The notes under the pieces were generated by a model. That model searched no databases, was not told the origin of the DNA, and saw only the letters and a list, made by a program, of their open reading frames with translations. Shown in pieces: positions 1 through 9,258 of a stretch of DNA of 64,000 bases (the first letter of the stretch is position 1; the number at the start of each line of letters is the position of its first letter). Both the position numbers and the translations under genes were made by a program. Source of the stretch: Alkalinema pantanalense (lineage in GTDB: Bacteria > Cyanobacteriota > Cyanobacteriia > Leptolyngbyales > Leptolyngbyaceae); the NCBI RefSeq assembly GCF_050753345.1, contig NZ_JBLZFX010000019.1, forward strand, positions 1 to 64,000. Reading direction: 5' to 3'.

Positions 1-113
1 TCATACAAATGGGTACTTGGAGTCATGATGGTTCGACTGGTTGTGTGGTAACTTCTAGCCTAAACCAGACTCCAACGCCCGTCCCGCTTTCGTTTTATTC
101 CTCAATACTTTTG

Positions 114-593
114 TCAGTCAAGCAGGCCAGTAATCACATTGCCTTCGGTGCTGCTGGTGGCGTTTTCAAAAACTCCGGTGTTATCAATTTGGAAAATGCC
201 TGTAAACCCAGAATTCAGGGGGTTGGCTGTATTCGTGGATTGAAATGCCGCAATTTGTTCTCCACTCTGACTGAGGGAGAGATCGGCGTAGTTGCCCCCC
301 GGCCCAATGGCTCCAGACTTCGTCCAGGTAAAGCTCGCAGTAACGTCCAGACTGCTGATGACTGTGCCTGCGGCAATGGTTGAATTAACCGTCAAACGAA
401 TTAGATTTTCATTGCCATCGCCATCAGTCGCTGATGATCCCCGAAATGCTGAGCCCATCCAACCGTTATCGGTGAAGTAAATGACGGTGCCTGCTTCTAG
501 GGGAACCAAGTTGACAAAGGAAAAAGAATCAGGAGATCCGTTGGTGATGTAGCCAACGATCGCAATGTCGCCGGGAGTTAAGATTGTGGGCAT
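114..593 (-). CDS. Short protein with a cyanobacterial surface/exoprotein N-terminal domain
   Basis: The 159-residue product starts MPTILTPGDIAIVGY and continues with a run ending GTVIYFTDNGW. From memory of the family, this matches the N-terminal domain found before lamin-tail, nuclease or calcium-binding repeat regions in large exported cyanobacterial proteins. It is Gly/Ser/Thr-rich with no signal peptide or membrane segment. The ATG at 593 follows a non-coding stretch. The protein stops at 114 just after the domain, so it is either a genuine single-domain protein or the truncated start of a longer one; the next bases in frame give no recognisable continuation. Function unknown; likely extracellular. 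Confidence 0.6.
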   Translation of the reverse strand: MPTILTPGDIAIVGYITNGSPDSFSFVNLVPLEAGTVIYFTDNGWMGSAFRGSSATDGDGNENLIRLTVNSTIAAGTVISSLDVTASFTWTKSGAIGPGGNYADLSLSQSGEQIAAFQSTNTANPLNSGFTGIFQIDNTGVFENATSSTEGNVITGLLD

Positions 594-621
594 GATCTCA
601 CGTGGTGGGGAATGAATTGAC

Positions 622-677
622 TGAGATTTACTGACTGAGATGCACTGGCTGAGATTTACTGACTGAGATGCACTGGC
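622..677. repeat. 28-bp tandem repeat upstream of the truncated surface-protein gene
   Basis: A 28-bp unit (TGAGATTTACTGACTGAGAT plus 8 more bases) occurs twice in tandem from 622, and a partial unit follows. It is internally built from shorter TGACTGAGAT-like steps. It lies just upstream of the start codon at 593 and has no coding potential. From here to about 1090 I see no gene. Confidence 0.7.
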
Positions 678-1099
678 TGAGACGAACTGATCTAAGGATC
701 AAGTTTTGTAATCCCTGGAATACGGTCATCAGTCCATGACGGCTGTGACTCGTCAGCATTAAAAAATGCCCACAAGAAAAAAGTACAGCAATGATTACTG
801 CACCTATCCGCTATGGCGAATGACTGTCACTCAGGGGCTGATCATCAAGGGGGAACTCAAGGGTTCTCAAAAACTTTTTCTTAGCAAGGTTCTTGGAAAT
901 GTGTTTAGCAATATTGTCCTCGGGAATTCTGCTAGTTAATTTCCCACAGTCAATTTAAGAACTTGATAAGCCCTTGTTAAGTTGTATGAAAATATACTGA
1001 ATCTTCACAACTGGAGTTGAGATTAAGGGGCAGAGAGAAGGCCCCAACTCCCTTGAGGAATTGAGTGATCCAGCCAGAACAAAACCCTTAGCTATTAAC

Positions 1100-1300
1100 C
1101 AGGCTTTTTCTGGTCGGTTTTGGGGTTGGCGAATGCGACGAGACCGGGGCTGGCCTGGAACCCAACCGGGCGACTTTCCATGGGGTTTAGGTGCAGGTGC
1201 CGGGGTACCAATCCCTGCTAAAACTTGAGCAAAGACATTGCAACCCAACCTGGCAAGAGGTGTTGGGTGAGGCAAGGGAGGCGGAAATCTTGCACCTCCG
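1100..1300 (-). pseudogene. Transposase C-terminal relic
   Basis: On the minus strand an open stretch encodes GTPAPAPKPHGKSPGWVPGQ followed by PRSRRIRQP. This resembles the basic C-terminal tail of a common cyanobacterial DDE-type putative transposase family (GTPAxAPKPRGKSPGR..., normally ending near PVVKK). No catalytic core is readable upstream: the sequence to about 1560 has stops in all minus frames. No terminal inverted repeats were found. I infer a decayed insertion-sequence remnant; the identification rests only on the tail motif. Confidence 0.5.
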
Positions 1301-1976
1301 CTTGTGCTAACCACCACTGCCAACTTGACGATTAAGCCTTCTAACCGCTTGGTAGGGATTGGGCACAATGAGGAACCGCCAAGACAATTACAGCAGCGAT
1401 ATGGGGCCATCCAGAAATCTAGCGGGCTTTGTGCTCCAAGTCAAAGGCCACCAGGGGGCAACAATCCGTGCAACTCACCGCATCCTCATCCAGGAAACTC
1501 GGATCGCCCTCTCGATCACCGCCTCAATGGTCTACGATCGACCAGAGGTCATCGGGTAATCCATTTCCGCAGCATAGGCGATGAGTGCAGCCTTGATTTT
1601 TTCCGGGGATATTGGTGGCCTGACTGATGTAGAGCAAGCTATCCGTTGTCCAAGGCAACTAGGGAGTGGAACTTTACTCAGGTTCAGGGATTTGTCACTT
1701 ACCAGCGCTTACGTTCAGCGATCGAGAAAACCTCGTTGTGTTTTGTCGTGTTTTGTCGTGTTTTGTCCTGAAGTTAAGAGAAAAGATTGACATACACAAA
1801 AAATATGTATTTAATACACTTATATGCAGCTTTTAAGGCTGAATATACCCGTTGATTTTTCGTAGACAGAGTTTCTCAACACCTCTCAATCGACGCTGAT
1901 TGACGAATCAGTTCTGTTCTTATTTTTAGGTTCGCTACAAAGTCCTCACAACCAAAGAATCAGGGAGGTTTGTGTC
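1301..1976. other. Gene-poor stretch with a 10-bp triplet repeat
   Basis: No convincing gene was seen. Small open frames on both strands lack ribosome-binding sites and recognisable content. A perfect 10-bp unit, GTGTTTTGTC, is repeated three times at 1738-1767. The last 200 bases are AT-rich and probably hold the promoter for the small gene at 1977. Confidence 0.5.
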
Positions 1977-2201
1977 ATGCTACGCCCCCATCGTCCGTTG
2001 ATCGAAATTCCGGGTCATCTTCTGAAGTATTTCTGTATTGGAACCCTTGGGTTTATGGTTGCTCTGTTGATTTTTGGCGCGATCGGAGCGACTTCCATTA
2101 TTCCCGCCTTGCTGAGTGCTTTTGTTCCCATCCTTGGTCGGCTTTTGGCGGTGATCTGTTGTCTGATTTGCATTGGTGTGATTTGGGAGTCGATTCGTTA
2201 G
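1977..2201 (+). CDS. Small two-helix membrane protein
   Basis: This 74-residue protein has two strongly hydrophobic segments at about residues 18-40 and 44-68, with a short basic N-terminus (MLRPHRP). A GGGAGG ribosome-binding site sits eight bases before the ATG. It is followed after 37 bases by another small gene on the same strand, so they may be co-transcribed. I do not recognise the family; likely cytoplasmic-membrane or thylakoid located. Confidence 0.6.
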   Translation: MLRPHRPLIEIPGHLLKYFCIGTLGFMVALLIFGAIGATSIIPALLSAFVPILGRLLAVICCLICIGVIWESIR

Positions 2202-2238
2202 TCTTACCCATCCATTCAAAAACTTTTGGAGGTCAGAT

Positions 2239-2502
2239 ATGTTAGGTCAGTCAGGTTACTTGGCCAGAGCGTATCGCCGGGGATTGCCGAGGTGGGCGTT
2301 CTCTCGATATTCCCGTCAGGCTTTGCCCCGCCGCTGCCGATCTGTCTCAAAAAAACAGGCGATCGAGATCGATCGGGTAACCGTACCCAAAGCAAGATCC
2401 TCCCCGCCGATCGTCCCGTTGCCCCTGTCCTCTGATGATCCATCGGCAACTCAGGATGGGGAGGAAGAGGAGTCTACTAGCTCGTTTTTTGCGACTGTCT
2501 AG
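2239..2502 (+). CDS. Small hypothetical protein, basic N-terminus and acidic C-terminus
   Basis: The 87-residue product has an Arg-rich first half (YRRGLPRWAFSRYSRQ) and an acidic tail (DGEEEESTSS). GGAGG at 2228-2232 precedes the ATG. It directly follows the two-helix membrane protein and is followed by a perfect inverted repeat. The charge split suggests a peptide binding nucleic acid or membrane, but there is no domain I recognise. It could also be a non-coding open frame with a fortuitous ribosome-binding site. Confidence 0.45.
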   Translation: MLGQSGYLARAYRRGLPRWAFSRYSRQALPRRCRSVSKKQAIEIDRVTVPKARSSPPIVPLPLSSDDPSATQDGEEEESTSSFFATV

Positions 2503-2518
2503 GCTCCTTGGCTAGAGA

Positions 2519-2563
2519 ACCCTGCATAGATTGGCCTCTTGACCGATCGGATCTATGCAGGGT
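2519..2563. terminator. Perfect 13-bp inverted repeat downstream of the small gene pair
   Basis: ACCCTGCATAGAT (2519-2531) and its exact complement (2551-2563) flank a 19-base loop, directly after the stop at 2502. No T-run follows, so this is not a textbook intrinsic terminator. It could be a transcript-end stabiliser or a protein-binding palindrome. Confidence 0.5.
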
Positions 2564-2778
2564 CGGTCTCGATGCATATGCTTTACGCCTCAAGTACATA
2601 ATTTCAGATTAAAATGTATATACAAATTTGTTTTAAAAAATGTTTATTTTTTGGAATATGTTCAAGCTGTACGGATTTAATAGATACACCCATGCAACAT
2701 TGGCTCTCAGTCTAAGCAACTGAGAATTCTCTGGGGAAAGTTCTATTATCCATTCAGTTCACCAAGGAGGCATCAAGT

Positions 2779-3054
2779 ATGCCAAAGGCTAAAGCAAACA
2801 ACGAGACCGATGTAGACAACGATCGAAGTCGCACAGGTGCACGAGCCCAGCGAAAACGTCTCAATCTTGATCTTGCGCCGGCTGCCTATGAGTCCCTTCA
2901 GGAGTTGGCGGAAGAGTCAGGCAAAAATATGGCAGAGATTCTACGAACCGGATTAGCTTTGTATGCGATCGCTCAGGAAGCCAAAAGCCAAGGACGGAGT
3001 TTAGGCGTGATTGAAGGCGATAGGGTGATTAAGGAAATTGTCATTCCTGATTAA
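2779..3054 (+). CDS. Ribbon-helix-helix-like small DNA-binding protein
   Basis: The 91-residue protein has a polar disordered N-terminus (about 25 residues), then KRLNLDLAPAAYESLQELAE and a helix around EILRTGLALYAIA. This is the beta-strand/helix/helix pattern of MetJ/Arc-type ribbon-helix-helix repressors, where the strand (RLNLDL) contacts DNA. A strong AAGGAGG site lies eight bases upstream of the ATG. No toxin follows; the next gene is a membrane protein behind an array of short iteron-like repeats to which this protein might bind (inference). Could be an orphan antitoxin or a regulator. Confidence 0.65.
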   Translation: MPKAKANNETDVDNDRSRTGARAQRKRLNLDLAPAAYESLQELAEESGKNMAEILRTGLALYAIAQEAKSQGRSLGVIEGDRVIKEIVIPD

Positions 3055-3186
3055 GTTACAAGTGAATGATGATGTAATTAACACGCTTGCGGCTGAGATG
3101 GCTGCTTAATTCCATTCTGCTAGAACCAACCTATAATGCACTAATCTCAAAAAATCTTGTTAACAGCGGGTTGAACAGGATTGAAA

Positions 3187-3248
3187 CATTGCACTAAAAA
3201 CTGCATGAAATATTGCATAAAACATTGCATGAAACATTAGACTGCATG
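3187..3248. repeat. Iteron-like short direct repeats (TGCATGAAA type)
   Basis: Four to five imperfect units of about 12-15 bp with core TGCAyRAAA occur in sequence: ATTGCACTAAAAA, CTGCATGAAATA, TTGCATAAAACA, TTGCATGAAACA and a final degenerate CTGCATG. They sit between the ribbon-helix-helix gene and the membrane protein gene at 3323, where operator sites would be expected. Confidence 0.55.
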
Positions 3249-3322
3249 TCTTGAAGGTGGTTTTCTAGACGTTGAGGTATTCCTAGAGAGCTGATGAAAT
3301 CAGTTTTTTGGAGGATATGAAA

Positions 3323-3775
3323 ATGTCTAGGGAACTACCTCAGTTAAAGCTTGATGAGTACCTGAGAGAAAAGGGATTTACCCAGGAGAGTTTTCAAGTC
3401 AGTGATCCGGATGAAAATCCGATCGGCAAAATTGATACCCGTCAAACGGTTGAAAAATTACAAATTGGCCATGATGACCTTGACCTGAAAACCGATGAAG
3501 GCCGCAAAGGGGCGGAGCTTCAGCATCGTATCCACTCGCGATCGACCATTTTGAAAGCATTGGTGGTGCCCATGTACATCATTCCCCTGTGGTTGATGGT
3601 CATCCTCTCACTGCCAGCTCTCAAGGTTAATGCCTACTCAGAGAAGATGCAGTTCACTTTGCTGGGTGCACTGGCATCGGATGTGATTGGGCTCTGTTAT
3701 GTCGTCACTCGGGATCTATTTCCTAAAGGCTCATCTAGTCAGGATGAAGACGACAAAGCTGAAGACGAAACGTGA
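3323..3775 (+). CDS. Small membrane protein with two helices and an acidic tail
   Basis: The 150-residue product has a soluble N-terminal half of about 75 residues, two hydrophobic segments (around IIPLWLMVILSLPAL and LLGALASDVIGLCYVV) and an acidic C-terminus (DEDDKAEDE). I start it at ATG 3323 because GGAGG at 3310-3314 is then correctly spaced; an in-frame TTG at 3308 overlaps that site. The stop lies eight bases from the convergent end of the pentapeptide-repeat gene. Family not recognised. Confidence 0.6.
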   Translation: MSRELPQLKLDEYLREKGFTQESFQVSDPDENPIGKIDTRQTVEKLQIGHDDLDLKTDEGRKGAELQHRIHSRSTILKALVVPMYIIPLWLMVILSLPALKVNAYSEKMQFTLLGALASDVIGLCYVVTRDLFPKGSSSQDEDDKAEDET

Positions 3776-3783
3776 GAGCATCC

Positions 3784-6225
3784 CTAGCGATCTGGGTATT
3801 CCTCGGGATCCTCTTCTGGATCAGGGACGGCATCTTCAGAAATCTGAATGTCATCCGGATCAATGCGAATAATTTCTTGTTCAAGATTAAGGTTGATGCT
3901 ATGAGCATGTAAGCAATTGTTATCTAAATCTCTCCGCAACTCACTAACATTATGAATATTTTTGCTTATCTTCTTGATAAACATTTTGAATTCCTTTTGG
4001 GTTGAGACGTTAATCTCCGTTTGTAATCGATTCTTTTGATTCATTAATTGTTCATACAGGTTCTTTGCAATCTGGCCCCTTTGCATTAAGTAATTAACAA
4101 TTTCATATCTTCCTTTCGTTTGAAAGCCGCGAATTACATCTTCTAGGCGGTAGATCGACTCTTCCAGGCGCTCTAAGGCATCTTGGAAATCGGATAATCG
4201 ATCGTCAATATCCGGTTCATGGATGCCCGAAGTGGGATAGTTGAGATCGCTCTCTACTTTCTCCCAGAAACAGCCTAAACGCTCTAAATGAGCCCGTGTT
4301 GTTGCAGAAATTCCCTGGTTCGAACCGAAGCAGGTTCCCTGAACTTGGACATCCTGCCAAACTGCTCCCAGACAATCGGTAAAGCGCAGATCGGCCCGGT
4401 TGAGAACCGCTTCGCTAAAATCCGTATGACAAGCGTAGGCACGGCAGAAATAGGCTTGGGTCAAATCAGCTTGAGAAAAGTTCACCCCGACTAGATAGGA
4501 ACTGCCGATTCGCGTATGGCTCAAATTGGCCCGATCGAAGGATGCCCCGCTCAGATAGGCTCGGCTAAGTTCGGCGTGACTGAGGTTGGCCTGGGTCAAG
4601 TTGGCATCGCTTAAGTTAACCCGATTTAAATTAGCCCGCCGCAGATCGGCTTCGGTTAAATTGGCAGCGGCGAGCTTCGATCGAGACAGTTTTGCCCGCT
4701 GGAGGTTGGCCTGGGATAAATCGGTATCGCTGAGGTCGGCTCCGGTCAACTGTGCCCGTTGCAGATTCGCCTCCCGCAGAATCGTAGACGAGAGGTTGGT
4801 GCGGCTCAGGTTGGTATCTTGCAACGAAGCTTGCGTTAAATCCGCTCCTGTTAGGTCAGATTCCTCAATCTTGACCTGATTGAGTAGCGCATTCCGCAAA
4901 ATTGCATAGCGCAGATCGGTACCCCGCAGATTGGCATGGTTGAAATTGGCACAAGTGAGGTTGGCTCGCTTGAGTTTGGCACGGCTCAATCTTGCACCTT
5001 GCAAGCTAGCATTCGAGAGATTGGCACTCTTGAAGTAAGACCCTTGCAGTTCAGCTCCTTCGAGGTTGGCTCCTTCGAGATTGGCATTTTGGAGGGAGGC
5101 CCCAATCAAGACTGCCGAAGCTAAATTTGCACTGTTTAAAATGGCGCTGCCAAACAGTGAATTACTGAGTCGAGCATTTCCTAAGTTAGCGCAATTGAGA
5201 TTGGCTTCTTCAAAGCTGGCATTGATTAGTTCCGCATACTGAAGATTGGCGGACTGAAGCTGAGCCCGATTAAAGTTGGCACGTTTGGCATAAATCCGGC
5301 TCAATTGGGCATGCCGAAGATTCACTCCATGGAGATACGCCCCTTGTAGCTGTGCCTGGGTCAAGTCGGCTTGCTCTAGATTGGCATCCCGTAATGAAGC
5401 CCCGCGTAGCACGGTGGCTCGTAGATTGGCTCCGATGAGTTGAGCTTTGGTAAGGAGTGCCCCCCCAAGATCGGCCTGGGTGAGGTTGGCTCCATTCAGG
5501 TTCGCGCCTTCAAAATTGGTATTGAGCAAACGGGCTTCGGTGAAGTTGGCATCTTGGAGATCGGCATCTGCAAAGTGCGATCGGCGGGCATGGCAGCGAT
5601 CGAGTTGCGCCTCCCGCAAGATAGCTTTAGATAGCTTGACGCTAATCAGTTGAGTGATGCAATTCGCATTGTGGGGATCGGGGCGTAGATCGGCTTGCGT
5701 TAGGTTAGCTTCCTTCATCACAGCATTGTTGAGCGTGGCTCCCCGCAAAATCGCTTTTTCTAAGTTGGCCTGGATCAGAGTGACTCGAATCAACTCAGCT
5801 CGACTGAGATCAACGCCGACTAAAATCGCGTTCTGAAGTTTAGCGCCCCGGAATTCGCCATAGATTGCCGTCGCTCCGGTGAGATCCGCATGGGAAAGAT
5901 TGACGCCTCGCAGCACTGCATAATTTAAATTCGCCGATCGCAGTGTTGCATGGGATAGCTTGGCAGCCCCACAATCTGCGTGTTCCAGGTTTGCATGGTC
6001 GAGGTTGACCCCTTCTAAATCCGCACGACGTAGGCAGGCCCCCGTTAGGTCAGCATCCCTCAGATTTGCGCCTGTGAGGTTTGCCCCCCGCAGATCCACA
6101 TTCCGCAGAATGGCTCCCTGTAAATTAGCCTGACTCAAATCCATGCGACTTAAATTTTGGCCAGTCAGGTCTTGGCCTGCAAAGTCTTGTCCAACGTAGC
6201 TTCCACCAGGAGTTAACTGAGCCAT
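3784..6225 (-). CDS. Giant pentapeptide-repeat protein with C-terminal helical domain
   Basis: This protein of 813 residues consists from about residue 20 to 640 of nearly unbroken A(D/N)LxxA pentapeptides, which fold as a right-handed quadrilateral beta-helix. Repeats open with GQDFAGQDLTGQNLSRMDLS and end near FTDCLGAVWQDVQV. The last 150 residues are charged and helical, probably coiled coil, ending in an acidic tail (DPEEDPEEYPDR). There is no signal peptide, so it is probably cytosolic. Long pentapeptide-repeat proteins are abundant in cyanobacteria and mostly of unknown role; some members in other bacteria protect DNA gyrase. The partner of the C-terminal helices is not evident. It converges on the small membrane protein at 3323. 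Confidence 0.9.
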   Translation of the reverse strand: MAQLTPGGSYVGQDFAGQDLTGQNLSRMDLSQANLQGAILRNVDLRGANLTGANLRDADLTGACLRRADLEGVNLDHANLEHADCGAAKLSHATLRSANLNYAVLRGVNLSHADLTGATAIYGEFRGAKLQNAILVGVDLSRAELIRVTLIQANLEKAILRGATLNNAVMKEANLTQADLRPDPHNANCITQLISVKLSKAILREAQLDRCHARRSHFADADLQDANFTEARLLNTNFEGANLNGANLTQADLGGALLTKAQLIGANLRATVLRGASLRDANLEQADLTQAQLQGAYLHGVNLRHAQLSRIYAKRANFNRAQLQSANLQYAELINASFEEANLNCANLGNARLSNSLFGSAILNSANLASAVLIGASLQNANLEGANLEGAELQGSYFKSANLSNASLQGARLSRAKLKRANLTCANFNHANLRGTDLRYAILRNALLNQVKIEESDLTGADLTQASLQDTNLSRTNLSSTILREANLQRAQLTGADLSDTDLSQANLQRAKLSRSKLAAANLTEADLRRANLNRVNLSDANLTQANLSHAELSRAYLSGASFDRANLSHTRIGSSYLVGVNFSQADLTQAYFCRAYACHTDFSEAVLNRADLRFTDCLGAVWQDVQVQGTCFGSNQGISATTRAHLERLGCFWEKVESDLNYPTSGIHEPDIDDRLSDFQDALERLEESIYRLEDVIRGFQTKGRYEIVNYLMQRGQIAKNLYEQLMNQKNRLQTEINVSTQKEFKMFIKKISKNIHNVSELRRDLDNNCLHAHSINLNLEQEIIRIDPDDIQISEDAVPDPEEDPEEYPDR

Positions 6226-7345
6226 AGAATGCCACCTTCCCAGGCTATAAGCTAAGCTAAATTTGTATCTGGAATCACAAACTTGTTGCTTAACCAGATA
6301 TTGTTAATTTGGTAACAGTAAAAAGTCCTGCGTACAAATTGAGCATTCTTTGTAGTATTTATTACACTGATCCCAAAGCTGTAGCCGAGAAGCTATATAG
6401 GGCAAGCTTTTTGAAAAATACAGAAATTGCTAGCAGCTTGGGGATCAGAGACTAAGTCAATAGATGCTTACCAATTTCAATAAATCTTTGCTGATCCCCG
6501 TAGGGTCGTGAAGGCTATTTTCGAGTTTACTTGGGACGCATCTAGCCCGATCACCCGGATCGATCGCTTAAAAATACAGTCAAAAAATAAATCACTGTAG
6601 TGAGCCGTCTCTTATCAGCCGTCTCTTATCATTGGCACCAGACGAGTTGCCACACTACTGGCTGGGCGATCGAAAAATTGCTTAACTTCTTTCCTAACTT
6701 CCTAAACTCCGATTGAACCCACAGGCACGATCGGGCAGACTGATACTCAGTGAAGTCTTGGAAATGTCTTGTGCTCTATTCCCTCAGTAGATGAGGACAT
6801 ATCTCTATGTAACTTAATCTATCGCGCCCCAATCTTTAACGATATGCCCCCAGTCCCAAGCCCTATTGCAAGCCATGGGCTTTAAATGGGAGATTTCGGT
6901 ACTGGGGAAAATCTATAAAACGCTGAACCTAGAGCCGTTTACCGATATAGCCTATCGTAGACCGTGCGCTTTGAATTGGCGTTTCAATGTGACTTAACGA
7001 TTTATCCTAAGGTCTGCGTTTTCAAAATTTAATTGGACGACTAATTGTGGACGACTAATTGAGATTTCCAAGACGTAGCTGACTCCCTAACTCTGATCGG
7101 TTCATTCCTCGTTTTGGGGTTAGGGAAATCAAAATGACGTTCTCTCAATTAAGTTCAACGGTTAGAAGACCAGAGAAAGAACATCCAGACCCAAGGAATC
7201 GTGTTGTTATTAGCATTGTCTGCCATGGCTCACAATGCATATCTGAACAGAATTCCTAACAATTGGTTTCAGGCTTGAACGATCGACAATCCAGCGAATG
7301 AATTTCTACTGAAACCGTCATCCATATTCAATTAAGCAGGTATTT
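6226..7345. other. 1.1-kb intergenic region without a recognised gene
   Basis: No supported gene on either strand. Two short direct repeats are visible: GCCGTCTCTTATCA twice in tandem around 6604-6631, and GGACGACTAATTG twice around 7034-7061. The region separates the divergent pentapeptide-repeat gene from the large unknown gene at 7346 and so should hold both promoters, but I cannot place them confidently. Confidence 0.5.
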
Positions 7346-9079
7346 ATGGCATCTAACAAATCATACCTCTCCAGCCCCAAGTATGGTTATGATTTTGTCG
7401 TCGCAACGACTCAGGCTAGCATCAATGCAGGTCTTAAGGAATATCTCGATACGATCGATCAACCGACCACCTATCTTTGTTTCCTCGTGGATGACGATGG
7501 AAATCCCTCTGAATATATTGATCTCGAGACGTTGAAGCAAAGGACTGGCGGGATTGATCCCTTCACAATCCCCAATAAAACAAAATACAACGATCCTCGA
7601 ATCACCACACTGACCCAAAATCGGTTTGCGGTGGGCCTCAAGCTGAAACTAGGTCTACCGTCCAGCGTTCCGCTAGAAAACTTACCCCCGATCGTTGATT
7701 TAGGGAATGCTGCTAATAACGTAACCTTCAATCTATTTGCCTCTGAGTTCGACATCATTCAGAATAATCCCCCCAGCGGCTGGGGCGGAAAAGGCTCTTG
7801 GCAGGTAGTATCGCAACCAGCGGATGACCCCTGGTATTTCAGCACAAGAGTTAACCTCGTCTATGGAGACTTAGATAAAGAGCTCAATACTCCCTACTTC
7901 AACCAATACCCCGAACAGCGAGAAGCCCTCAAAAATCAACTGCTGAACCTCAATTCAGGAGCTTTTAGCTTGCAGCAACTGCTGTTTGATTTAGATAATG
8001 CTGCTCTTCAGTCCATTCCCACCATTGAAGGCATTGTCAAAGGTTCCAATGCTGATTTGGTGTTGACGAAATACTTTATTAGTTACTATTTTGACTCTGT
8101 GAGAAAGCATGGAGAGCCAGTTTTAGCCGTTCATGCCGTGGCGAATGCACCAGATTGGTCAAGTTTGCGGCTGACGGGAATGGAACGCGAAGTGGCGCAG
8201 TTTGTCGATGGTAACGGCATTGTTGTGAAAGATCCCACACCTGAGCAAAAGCAGGTAACGACACTGGCCTACCTATGTGCGGCGAATAATAATCCCTTAC
8301 CGGGTGTCGCCAGCTTTAACTGGAATTGGGTGGAGCCTGCTGATCTACTGAATGAGAGTGGTGCGATCGCGATTAATCGCAATACCCTAGCCACCTACTA
8401 CAAAACGATTCTACTCCCGATCGTGAGACGGTCTTGTATCAAAGTATCCTGCAAAGTAGAGTTAGACTCGGATAGCTGGATTAGTGGAAAAGTCAAATAT
8501 AGCGGTACCCTCCAACCGGGGCAATCTCCGCTTGAAACTAAAATCCCAGACAGTGGGAATACGGTTTTAAATATTTCCTATAAAAGCGATGCCCAAGACA
8601 GTGGTAAATCGGGAGCGACAGCGGGCGAACTCAAACTGAGTACTCCCTATTCCTGCTCGGTATCTTTTAGTGGTAATACAATCACAATCGTGCAAAACCT
8701 CAAGGTTTGGTGCTACGTCCGTTGGGATGCGACGGAAAATTCGGGCAACGTTTTCGATAAAACGATCACCGATGTCTATACGCTTTCCGTCGGACAGAAT
8801 GGTTCCCTGCAAGTAAGTGCACCTAAGAGTACGGTGGTTGATAACTCCCAAACCCCAGAGCGGGGCTGGTTTGTCAATGCCTTCACTGGAGTTGATGACT
8901 TAATTAAAAGTCTCCAAAATCAAATCACCAACTTTGTTGGAACTCAGATCCGAGATATTCCTGCCGCTGATGTACAGAACTTTGTCTTTCCAGGAGCACG
9001 GGTCTTCACCTACAAAGATGCCCAGTTTTCCGAACATCAGGACTTGGTGAGCCGCATTACCTACGTTAAACCTAGCTGA
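7346..9079 (+). CDS. Large protein of unknown function, beta-rich, first gene of a two-gene locus
   Basis: The 577-residue protein has no signal peptide and no membrane helix. Its start (YGYDFVVATTQASINAGLKE) has the pattern YxxDxVxA...xxxN also seen at the start of clostridial P47-type TULIP proteins; I also recall similar openings in fungal hypothetical proteins. Later blocks include FNWNWVEPADLL, a long beta-rich stretch (residues about 370-500) and a C-terminal FVFPGARVFTYKDAQFSEHQ. It is followed after 180 bases by a gene twice as long on the same strand. TULIP proteins bind lipids or hydrophobic ligands; that role here is only inference from the N-terminal pattern. No catalytic motif is visible. 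Confidence 0.75.
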   Translation: MASNKSYLSSPKYGYDFVVATTQASINAGLKEYLDTIDQPTTYLCFLVDDDGNPSEYIDLETLKQRTGGIDPFTIPNKTKYNDPRITTLTQNRFAVGLKLKLGLPSSVPLENLPPIVDLGNAANNVTFNLFASEFDIIQNNPPSGWGGKGSWQVVSQPADDPWYFSTRVNLVYGDLDKELNTPYFNQYPEQREALKNQLLNLNSGAFSLQQLLFDLDNAALQSIPTIEGIVKGSNADLVLTKYFISYYFDSVRKHGEPVLAVHAVANAPDWSSLRLTGMEREVAQFVDGNGIVVKDPTPEQKQVTTLAYLCAANNNPLPGVASFNWNWVEPADLLNESGAIAINRNTLATYYKTILLPIVRRSCIKVSCKVELDSDSWISGKVKYSGTLQPGQSPLETKIPDSGNTVLNISYKSDAQDSGKSGATAGELKLSTPYSCSVSFSGNTITIVQNLKVWCYVRWDATENSGNVFDKTITDVYTLSVGQNGSLQVSAPKSTVVDNSQTPERGWFVNAFTGVDDLIKSLQNQITNFVGTQIRDIPAADVQNFVFPGARVFTYKDAQFSEHQDLVSRITYVKPS

Positions 9080-9258
9080 TTTTGCCTGAGGGATTGGCTA
9101 CGCTCGATCGGGCTTGCTGGAAAGGCAGACAGATTGCTCTGCCCTGAGATTGCGGCCCGATCGCGCCAGTTCCTCAAGTTTCTAAACAGCATTTCCAGCA
9201 GCATTCATTCTGTTTCGTTTACCTATCCAGCATATTTACTATTAGCGGGCATCGATCT

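Noticed and set aside
1359..1559. Plus-strand open frame ending MVYDRPEVIG
   Set aside because: Overlaps the antisense transposase relic region, has no ribosome-binding site and no family I recognise.
4288..5836. Several plus-strand open frames within the pentapeptide-repeat gene
   Set aside because: Repetitive coding DNA keeps the antisense frames open; products are repeat shadows such as VRLAxxKLA.
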